This document shows positions 44,001 through 56,000 of a stretch of DNA of 64,000 bases, piece by piece. The stretch is from assembly GCA_964016985.1 (NCBI GenBank), contig OZ024825.1, positions 5,140,056 through 5,204,055 of the forward strand. The letters are read 5' to 3'. The notes beneath the pieces were generated by a model. The model was given only the letters and a program-made list of their open reading frames with translations. It made no database searches and was not told where the DNA came from. This DNA is from Anodontia alba. Taxonomy: Eukaryota; Mollusca; Bivalvia; Lucinida; Lucinidae. A program made the position numbers and the translations under genes. How positions within the stretch are numbered: the stretch's first letter is position 1; the number at the start of each line of letters is the position of its first letter.

Positions 44001-47000
44001 TCAAAGTCAAGGGATCCTGTTTTGAGAAAGAATAAATAACAACTGTGATTATCTTTTTTTGATATTGAGATATTCCAAAAGTTCTCAAATTTATTGATCA
44101 CCCCTTGTATTCACCAAGAAAAGACTCTGACAATCAAACACATCCACCTTGTCTGATCAAATTCTTTGCTGTCTGTCTGCTGAATCCTAGAAGCATTGGC
44201 TATCTATGGAGCACCCTGGGTAGTCAGATCAGACTGTCTGGACGTGCATGCTGATCTGAGTTCACTAGGTGAACATCTTATGAAGTACAGTTGACTCTCG
44301 TTAGCTCAAAGTCAAAGGGACTCTCTGAAATACTTTAAGATATCTGTACCTCGACATATCAGATTTGCAGAATTAAGGAAAAAATAAATTGATCATTCAC
44401 ATTTCACAAATTAGTATGTATGTAACTAATGAAGTTAGAGATGTATTGAAAATATTGTGGAAAAGAGAAGAAATTAATCCTTAGGAGAAATTTCTCCTCT
44501 TTTCCACAATATTTTGTTTCCTCTTTTCCACAATATTTTGTTACCTGTAACGGTTGTTAGATTTCCATGTTAAAACAGGGTCAGATTTTCACTTCGAGAT
44601 AAGCAGTTATTCAAGAAAAGCGAAGTCGAGATAACGAGAGACTACTGTACATATTCACACAATATGGCACACTTTTCTCGTAACAATATTGCACTGACAC
44701 AACAAAGAAACGGCATAGAATTTGGAATAAATTATAAATCTGTCAAACTTTTTTGCTCAAGCAGTCTCAAAGACATGTTCAACTTTAGCACTCTGGGCCC
44801 AGTTGTTCAAAGCATCGTTAGCTTAACGAGCTCGTTAAGGGTCATTTCGTTAACTGTTTTAGCGGATTCAATACACAATATTCTTATATATTTTTGGTGA
44901 AAAAATGTGAGTAGCTTTTGCACTGCAAAAGCTACTCACATTTTTTCAGCAAAAAATTTCAGCATATTTGCATATCATTCGATCTAAATTTTAACGAATC
45001 GTTAACTAACGACATCGTTAGTTTTGAACAACTGGGCCCTGTTTGCAAATTCATCAGGAGACAATTTGCAAGAAATGTCAAACATTATTTTTCTGGAAAA
45101 AATAAGAAAAAATATCATCAATTTGTTGTCTGCTGAAAATTTTACCCAGTGTGCAAAGCATTAACTCATTTATGCCTAGCGTCCCATAAAAGGGACATTG
45201 GCAAATAGTTGCAGACCCAGCTCAGATGCAGCAGAATGCAGCATCTGATCAGGGCCTACACTGTTTGCATTAAGTTCAAAACTTTCTATAAAACATGATA
45301 CTAATAAAAAGCTAAGCAGACACCCCTTATATAGGAAATGGACAATGGGTTAAGAATAAACTGACCTGCACTAAAAGGGAACTGATTGTATTCTGTAAGA
45401 CTCTGTTTTCTGTAAGAGTTCCTTGACGGATCATCATCAACATCAACAATCACTTTGATATATCCATCTGTGTTATTGACAACAACCTGCTTCCATGAAC
45501 CATCACTCATATAAGCTGAAAATAATACAAGAAGTGTCAATAAGTATACATGCCATATCTCACACTGATTTGGCCCATCTGAACAGCAATTCCCATAAAA
45601 ATTCAAATCCCACAGAATTTTCAGACCATTTTACAACAGATTTTATGAAGAAATAAACATAATATCACACACTATTGTGGTTTTCACAAGCTTCTTACAT
45701 GAAAAAAAAAAAAAACGACTTTTAGACTTTATGGGGGTGCTTAAGAAAATCTCACAGAATTTTGTCATATCTCCCTTAAAATTTGGCTTACATCACAGAT
45801 TTTAGTCCACAGCTTATGGCATGTATGCAGCAGACGGACATACAGATGTATAGACAATGTGAAAACAGTATACCCTCTAAAACACTGTTTGCATGGGGTA
45901 TAATTACACCTTTCTCTAGGCATATTTCATATACACAGTCTTCACAATTGTCACCGGACTGAATAGTCAAATAAAACCAAAGTTTTTGACACCAGACCTC
46001 ACATGTTTGCTGACATTTGCCAAATCAATAACTAGAGATTTCTGCTGGAAAATTGCTTTAAACAGAACACCAAATTGTATTCTGCTAATTGTTTTCTTAG
46101 CACATTAAGAGACTCAATGCATTTAGTATATTTGCTGTCATTTTTTAAGGGAGACAACTTTAGTGAATTCCTGTATGCTTTCCTGCACAAGTCCCTTCTG
46201 AAATGGGTCAACACTATAAAAAAAAGAATTTGCTCTCAAGTGTCAGGGGAGCAAAAACAGAAAAGAAAAAGAATTTGCTCTCAAGGGTCAGGGGAGCAAA
46301 CTCTTTTCTTTTGGAGCAGACCCTTTTTCAGATGGCAAAACTGTTTTGACAAAATTTCCTCTCCAAAAAGTGTGTCCATTTCCCCTAATAAAAAAGTTAA
46401 AACCATGAAATATTGCTGAGATAACAACATGCTTGGGTGGATGCTGTATCTATGACATTTTCCATATTTTTTCTCCAGAAAATAAGGTTTAAGTCTGGTC
46501 TTTCTGAATCCATATATGCCCTGCCTTTGCAAACAGTGTAGATCCAGATCGGTTGGCTTCTGAAGAAGCCAACTGATCTGGATCTGCACTGTTTATCATT
46601 AAGTGTGTGAATTTGTATCAGCAACCTGGATAATCTGATTGGCTGAAAATTAGGTGGGTGTGACTGCTTACTTTATTCAGCATGGCAAGGGTTAACATTT
46701 AAATGTCAGACTTTCTGGAAAAAATCAGAAAACTATCAAAATTGGATGAGCTGATCTTACTTGAAACTGTCTTTGTTTGATTGAAGATGGTGTTGAATCG
46801 GTTGAATTTACAGACTATCTTGATTCCATCTATCAGATCCACCTGTACAAAGTTGTTAAGACCATCATGGATATACAGGAGTAGCGAGCTCTGCTGGAAG
46901 GTCCGGAAACTGAAGACAATGGTTGAATCAAGGAGCCGGTCCAATGGTGACTTGATGAAATGAAGGTGAGATCTGGAGGACCCCTCGAAAGTCACTGCAT

Positions 47001-50000
47001 CTGTATTGATGTCTAAAATCAAGAAAATAATGCATCTATACAAAGTGTTTTATTTGTATGTGTAAGTGCTCATATTTTCAAGGTTTTCATAAATGTAGAA
47101 AATAAAATATCCACCAGTAAATTATCTTATACACTGGCCAATATCTCAACCAAGCAAAGGCTCCATATTCCTCAAAAATAGACATTTTTTATATAAGAAA
47201 GGTTGATATATAGATTTAATATGATCATAAAATGTGGCATCTGACAGCCTGTAAAATTTCAGTTAGTCTCTCATTTTTGAACTGGATCAAAAATGAAATG
47301 ATTTTTTATCATATCTCTGAATTAATGTTGGCAACATTAATTCAGAGATACGATAAAAAATCATTTCATTTCAAGAACGAGAGACTAAATGAAATTTTAC
47401 AGGCTGTCAGGTGCCACATTTTATGATTGTATTAATAACATATATCAATTTATTAATACTTTCTTGGGTAATAAACTGTCTATTTTTGAGGAATATGGAG
47501 CCTTTAAGCACCACATTCATAAACATATTATGTTCAAATTAAGAAAATAAATTATTCCGAACCGTGCTCAAATGCCCAAGATAAAGCACAGTTGAGTTGA
47601 ACTCAACTGTGCTTTATCTGCGGCATTTGAGCACGGTTCGGAATAATTTATTTCTTTTCTAACACCCCTCACTGAGCGAACATTTTGAAAAATGAGATTT
47701 TTATTGATTTTTGAGATTTTTGTTAATACCTGACTTCCCCATTTGGTAGTTGACAATACCTCTTCAGCATTACATCACACGGTTACGTAGTTACAAGGTT
47801 CGATGACGAATATTCAAAATGGCGGATACTGATACGAATCAGCTGACAATGTAAAATATTGAAACGATATAAAACATAAAAACTTGTAACCTGTGTTCAT
47901 GAAAGAATTACAAATCAAATGAATTTGGATGCCGGGATGGACCTGAGGAGGGCAGATATAAAACAGCAAAATAAGAATGTTAACCAACACTTTTGTTTTC
48001 GATAAACAAATCAAATGTACATGATCAATGAGTAAAACAAATGTGTTTGAATGGTAAAACCTGTACAGGAACTCATCAGGTAAAAAAGGTCAAAGAACGG
48101 CAATGTTCATAGATCATTTTCTGTCTTACTAATGTAATTTATTATGTATATGAATGTTTCGACCAATATTGTAAGCTAACGTCCATAGTTACCAGGGACG
48201 CAACTCGCAACAGTATTATGATTGGTTTCCCATTGATGGCGGGTGACAAAATTCCTGTGTTCAAATGCCTCAGATAAAGCACGGCTAGAAATGAAAAGAC
48301 AAATAAGGAACAACACAAGCAGGGGTGTTAGAATGAGAAATTAAAAAGTATTCAATGATTGTTCAAAAAATATAATTCCAGCTAGCTCAGTAATACAAAA
48401 CTATGATGATACCCTGGAAATGCCAGGATCACGAAGCACAGAAGACAATAAATTACGAAAACATGCCTATTCAAATATACTGAAAATTTTACCACCCAAA
48501 ACATGAAAATTTTCAGATAAAAAATTCTGACATTTTTCATATTTCTGCTCAAAACATAGATTGTGTGTACTCGTTAGAACTGCCTCACTGAGGCAGTTCT
48601 AATGAGTACCCACAATCTATGTTTTGAGCAGAAATATGAAAAATTATGTATACCCCTGTAAATCCTACTTTTACAATATAAAAGTGGGGTTTAAGGGGGT
48701 CAAAATTATATAGGTATGTTTTCGTGATGCAAGTTATACAAAGATGAATTTACCTTTATATTTTGCATTTCATTACAAAAATAGCTGCCTACATCTGTTG
48801 TGTCATATCATGTATCACTTCTTTCTTTCTTATATTTTGTTTCAAATGTATTAACACATAAAAAATGCATTTCATTAATTTTTTTGTATATTTCTATGTG
48901 TAAACTGGTATAGGGGAAAACTCTGTATTCTAAGAAACTCCTATTTTTTTACATTTAACTCTTTCCCTGATAGTGGCAACTTTTGTTGTCTGCTGATAAC
49001 CTTTGCAAACAGTTTAGAACTAGATCAGGCCCTATAAACCGACACTCTGATGGTATTCTTGATAGAATTTTTTTAAAAAGTTAATTTTTAAAAAAAAAAT
49101 CCACAGATGACAAAAAAGCATACAAAATTACCCAACTCAGGTATGATTTTTGTACAGCAAATTTCAAACATTTTATTCCATACTTTTTTGGCCTAAATTT
49201 TACTTAACGGCTCCATATCCCTCAAAAATAGACATTTTTATCCAAGAAAAGTTTAATAAATTGATATATGGTATAGATACAATCATAAAATGTGGCATCT
49301 GACAGCCTGTAAATATTTCATTTAGTCTCTTGTTTTTGAAGTGAATCAAAAATGAAATAATTTTTTAACGTATCTCTGAATTAATATTGGCAACATTAAT
49401 TCAGAGATACTATAAAAAATCATTTCATTTTTGATCCAGTTCAAGAATAAGAGACTATCTGAAATTTTACAGGCTGTCAGATGCCACATTTGATGATCAT
49501 GTTAACATTCTTAAAAACCTTTCTTGGATAAAAAAATGTCTATTGTTAAGGAAATTGGAGCCTTTAATATGCAGTTGTTTCTTAAAATTACAAACAGAAT
49601 TACACATAGTGTAGACCCTGATCTGATAGTGTAGATCTGCACTGTTTGCATATGACATTTTGCCAGACATTTGGTATATGAAATTTTAGGACATTTATTT
49701 ATATACACCTAAAGAGTATTATAACTGATTTGTATGCAGATATCACCAGTTTTACTTTCTTTCTTAATACTATTTATAATACATGCATTTGATCATTCTT
49801 AACCCTTAACCCATTTACATCAAGTGGACTCTTTTACAACAACTGTTTGGACCAGTCTATTTCAATAGCAGGGTGTCTGGTTGGTTTTTATTACTATAAT
49901 GTTTTACAGAAATTCCTGCAGTTACTGCAAACAGGGTAGACTCTGATCAGATTCTGTGGCATCTGATCTGGGTCTGCACTGTTTGCCAATACCCTTTTAG

Positions 50001-53000
50001 GAGTTTCCGGACTAAAATAGGTTAAAGTGTCATGCAAAATTGCAATAAGTTGCTGTATGTGACAATCAGCTGATTTTCCTTATAAGCCTTAGTAGTCAAT
50101 GAAAAATACCAGGTGCTGCCACTATATGACTCAGATGCCTGGTAGCGTTAAAAATCTGATTGACTCATCATGAAAACACGCCAATACAATTTCGACCCCC
50201 ATAAACCCCACTTTTATTTATTAAAACTGGGGTTTACAAGGGTATACATTATTTTTCTTGTTTCGCTAAAAACATGGATTGTGGATAGTCGTTAGAACCG
50301 CCTTGTCAAGGCGGTTCTAACAAGCACCCACAATCCAGTTTTGAGAAGAAATTTGAAAAATATCAGAATTTTTTATCTGGAAATTTTCCTTTTTTTGGTT
50401 GTAAAATTTTCAATATATTTGAATAGGCATGTTATCGTAATGTGATTGAAAAATACCATATTTGTTGTAACCATTAACCTGCTGGATTTAAAGAGAAAGG
50501 CCCAACAAACACAAGGTTGAGCTTAAAATACTCAGCTTTTTAAGAAATGCATCTCGAAGTAAATTAGATCAAAATTGGTTATGAAATAATGATATTGTAT
50601 TTTTTAAATTGTTATAATTGGGAGCATGGGTGCCACCATTTTGAATATATAATTAGGTATTTAATTTTTGTAAGATAAAAAGAACAGAAGCTGCTTGTAG
50701 ACCTGAATATGCTTCTTATGTGACATAGCTGGCAGAACATATGAAAATGAACACATTAATAGGTATATAAAATATTGTTTCAGACATATATTATTCAATT
50801 TTTGCATATTTAATTAAGTGGTTGTGATATCGCTTACAAAAAAATGGCTGGTTTTATGAAATTATATTCTAGCACTTCAAAGCCGACAAACTTTCTTATT
50901 TCTCAACCAATTTTAATATTTTTTTTCACCAAACTGTTTAGCTCACTCAATAAGCTTCTTTTTATATTCATTATTTAATGTGATTTACCTTTAATTAACA
51001 GCAGCAGACAATTTGAAATATTTTTCTTATTTTCCCAGACTATATGGTTTGACATTTCACACTAGTTCAGATAAAACATCAGACCTTATATTTAGGGGAA
51101 AAAAAAAAGAACAAATATCACCAATTTGTTGTCTGCTGATGTTGATTTGATTTGTTAAGTTTTTTTCCTATGAAAGGCTTAAAGTTATGAAATATAAATA
51201 TAAAAATTAATACCTGTGAAAGTGTCCATAGACATAAAGTCACAAACTTTTGTCCCCACGAAAATGAATATGTACAATAATAACTGGTTTTTCATTCCAT
51301 ATATTTGTGTTGATTATAAAATGTTAACAAAATCGCAGTTACCTGTTTGCAAAATCATGCATAACACTGCTTTTTAACCTTTACCTTGCCACTGATAAGA
51401 ATTAGCTGACAAAAAAAGTAAATTGTTTCTTAGTTTTCCCTCAAAATAATATATTTGTTATTTGTTCAAACTGAATTCTGAGGGTCATTCAAATGAATAA
51501 TGTCTTAGTTCCAGGAAACTTTGAGATAGTTTGAATAAAATATTTGGGGAAATATTTAAAATTGTCATTCACTTAATAAAATTTTCATCTACCATGTTAA
51601 TCTTAACCACTCTCTGGGCAAATTCAGCAGATGACAAACTGATTAAATTTATTATTTTTTTTTTTATTTTTATTTTTCATTTTTCCCAGAAAAAAGGAAC
51701 TGACATTTCATGCAAATGATCTCCTAAGAGGATAACTGGCATGAAATGTCAAATCCTTTTTATGGGAAAAATAAGAAAAAATATTTCAAAATGTCACCTG
51801 CTGAAATTTTTATCCAGCATGCAGAGTGTCAAAACAAGACTGAACACTGTATTTATCCTAATTATCCGAACACCATACCACTTTAAAATTTAAACAAATC
51901 CATTTTACTTCATAAAATTGCTGATGTTAAGCTGAGTAAGCAATACGCTAAAAAAAATCCTATAGAAGCAGCCTGATCTGGGTCTGTACTGTTCTCAGAC
52001 CTGTCCTTCAGGGCACTGTAACATTTGTTCATAGCATCGTTAGCTTAATAAGCTTGTTAATGACAAACTTGTTAACTGTTATAACTAAGGTATTTTCAAA
52101 TACATTGATATTTTTGCTGCAAAAATGTGGGTAGCTTTTGCAATGCAAAAGCTTCTCACATTTTTGCAGCAAAAATATCAATGTATTTGCCATATTCCAA
52201 GATAGAAATTTTTAAGTCATGTTGGCTGACAACTTCAGTAAGTTTTGAACAACTGGGCCCAGGGCATTTTGGGTAAATATGGTTTATAGCTTTAGATAGG
52301 TAGGGTATCGGGTAACTATTTCTATAATTTCTCCATGAAAATACATGTTGTGAGTACTCATTAGAAATGCATCAGAGATGCACTTCTAATGAGTCCCACA
52401 ACATATATTTTTATGGAGAATTAAGAAAAATATCAGTACTTTTTGCTTGAAAAAAAACAGGTTATCTGCAACAACTGATAATCGAATTTCATTTGACAAA
52501 TGACATCCCCCGCACAAATTTGAATATTTTAATTTAAGTTATTGCGTAGACTAAGAAAGTAAATATTTTTTTATTTTATTTATTTTTTTTTTTTTGAAAA
52601 AAAGAGTAAATATTCTGATTTCAGTATATACAAACAAAGAAGATTAAGATCAGCATGTGCAGTCCTACTGCGATATATAGCTTACTTTAAAAAATCTGAA
52701 AGTTATATATATATATCAACAAAAACTTAAGATCAGGCAGAAATAATGCAATGGCTGGGCTTTTGCATAAGCAATTAGTTAACATTACTTCATCACAGCT
52801 CAAAATGTAACCCTTAGAGCACTAAGCAGATTATAGCAGATGACATTCTAATAAATGTTTTTAAAGAAAATAAGACTTGGCATTTCATGTGAATCATCTG
52901 CTAGGCAGATAATTCACATGAACTGTCAAGCCTTATTTTCTCAGAATAAACATCAAAATATCGTCTGCAGTTGTGATTAGCGCTTTAAAGTATTATATGT

Positions 53001-56000
53001 GAGTCAATATTGTACTATTTAGTAGTTCAAAACTGCACCTTTTAAAAAAAAGGTTGAACAATAAACATGGATTAGATGATAATTAAGATAAATGAGAATT
53101 TGACAGAATTTTGGATGAGAAATAAATGAGCCATCAAATAGCACCAGATAATGCTCAACATAAATCATTTTCTTATTTCTCCACGAAAAAATATGTCGGG
53201 GTACTCACATTTACCACTCTCTGGGCTAATTCAGCTGACAACAAATTGGTCATACCATATTTTTCTTATTTTTCCAAGAAAACAAGATTTGATACTTCAT
53301 GCAAATATTTTCCATTGGAGACAATTTGCACGAAACGTCATATCCTGCTTTTTGGGAAAAATAAGAAAAACAGAAAAATATTTCAATTCGTCATCTGATG
53401 AAAATTTTACGCCGAGTGTTATGCTTAATTTGGAGTGCCTCTGTCCTACCACGCAAAATTGTGATTTAAAAACATGTGTCAAGGATCATCAACACTGCCT
53501 GTCCAAATCTACAATGTTTTCTCCAGGTGAGCAGTGAAGGCATGATCAGACAGCACATGTGCAAAATAGACTCCACACCTCACACAAATATTTGGCATTG
53601 TTCTAAATAAGAAGGGTATTCATAGTTTATTATAAAGTGTTTTTTCAATTAAAATACATAGATTTTTTCTTATTTTCATACCTCTTGATCAGATGCTTTT
53701 TTCAATCCAAAAGTATTGATATTTTTTTATTTCTCCACAAAAACATATGTTGTGGGTACTCATTAGAAGCGCCTTGCCAAGGTGCTTCTAATTAGCACCC
53801 ACACCATATGCTTTTGTGGAGAAAGAACTAGAAACGTGTCAATATGATACAGATGCCCCCGCCCAGGGGCCATCCTCACCCAGAAACAAGCATTTTGCAA
53901 AAAAAAGTTGAACAAGGGCCATAAGCCATAATAACTGGTGGATTTTACCCTTCATCGAACTTGACCTATATTTTATGATTATACACCTGGATATAAATTA
54001 TGAATCAGATGCACATATATTTTAAAAAAATATCCAAAGGAAACATTTTTTGAGGTTGTAAACGGGCCATAAATCCCATAATAATTGGTGGATTATACCG
54101 TAAATTGAACTTGACCAATATTTTATGATTATATACCTGTGTATATATGAATCCAATACACTAAATTTTTCAAAAGATATTGAACAGAAACCATAACTCC
54201 CTTAATGATTGGTGGATTTTATCCTTAATTGCACTTGACCTATATTTTATGATTATATACCTGTGTATAAAATATGAATCCAATACACTTATCTTTTCAA
54301 AAGATATTGAAGGGAAACTATTTTTTGAAGTTGAAAAAGGGGCCATAACTCCCATAATGATTGGTGGATTTTACCCTTAATTGAACTTGACCCATATTTT
54401 ATGATTATATACCTGTGTATAAAATATGAATCCAATGCACTTTTCTTTTCAAAAGATATCAAAGTGAAAACGTTTTTTGAAGTTGGAAAAGGGGCCATAA
54501 CTCCAAAAATGATTGGTGGATTTTACCCTTAATTAAACTTGACCTGTATTTTATGATTATATACCTGTGTGTAAATATGAATCCAATACACTTATCTTTT
54601 CGATAGATATCGAATGGAAACCATTTTTTGTATGGGACGTTCGAACGTACATACTGATAGCAGTGATATTATATGCTACCCCACTGAAAATGGTGGGGGC
54701 ATAAAAAAAAAAAAATAAATATTTACCTGATACCCACTCTTATCTAGACCTATGTATTTCCCTTGAAAACATATGTTGTGGATAATGAGTACCCACAAAA
54801 TACGTTTGTTGAAGAAATAAGGAAAAAATTTATCTATTTACATGAATATTCCTCTACCTGCAGCTATGGTCAACATGTATACATAGAAACATTTTTTTTC
54901 CATGAAAACACTGAAGGGCTTCTTTTATTAACCACAACAGATGTTTTCAAATTAATAGTTTATACTTTTCATTATTTATTTATACCTTATTTAGAGTCAT
55001 GTATTTGCTAAGTCCCCTTTGTGCCTAATGTAAGTCAAAGGTGCATCATCAGGGCATCTTGTTTTTGTTTAGTTTCACTTTCATAGCTCTTGATAAGATG
55101 CTTTTTTCCATCCAAAAGTATTGATATTTTTCTTATTTCTCAATGAAAACATATATTGTGGTTACTCATTAGAAGCCTCTTGGCAATGCGCTTATAATAA
55201 GTACTGACAACATGTTTTCTGGGAGAAATAAGAAAAAATATTTACCTGATACCCACTCTTATCCAGATCTATGACTTTACCATATTTACTCAAAATACTG
55301 GTACAGACAGGCCTCCACAAACAATGTAGACCCAGATCAGGTTCCAAAGAATGGGATCATCTGATCACATTCTGTGATCTGAATGTGGCATCTGATCAGA
55401 GTCTACACTGTTTGTCATACATACAGCAGTATTTTAGACACATCAAGAAGTAGCAGAATGGACTATTTCAAATTTTCAGAGAAGTACGGTAAGTAGACAA
55501 GGTATCTCAATATTTAGGGTTAATACAGTATACTCATCCAGCAGTTTTAAGGTACATCAACAAATAATCATTACGAAAACATGCCTATTCAAATATACTG
55601 AAAATTTTACCACCAAAAAATGAAAATTTTCAGATAAAAAAATTCTGATATTTTTCAGGATTCTGCTCAAAACATAGATTGTGAGTACTCATTAGAACCG
55701 CCTTGTTTTGAGCAGAAACGAGGCAGTTTTTTCCCCTAAATATAAGAAAAATAATGAATACCCCTGTAAACCCCAGTTTTACTATATAAAATTGGGGTTT
55801 AAGGGGGTCAACTTTATATAGGCATGTTTTCGTGATGTAAAGCAGATTTGTTCAGACAGCATGGTAAGGAGTAAAGTATCCTATTACCGTAATAACCCTA
55901 AGTATTGGGACACCTTATCTACTTACCATACTTGTCCTAAAATTTGAAAAAGGTCCTTTTACTACCCCTTCATGTGCCTAAAGTATTGCTGTATGTATGG

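Noticed and set aside
53151..53537. 128-residue plus-strand frame with a Cys-rich end (LECLCPTTQNCDLKTC)
   Set aside because: Considered as an EGF-like exon, but the frame starts inside MITEs, the Cys spacing does not fit EGF, and it is on the opposite strand to the gene.
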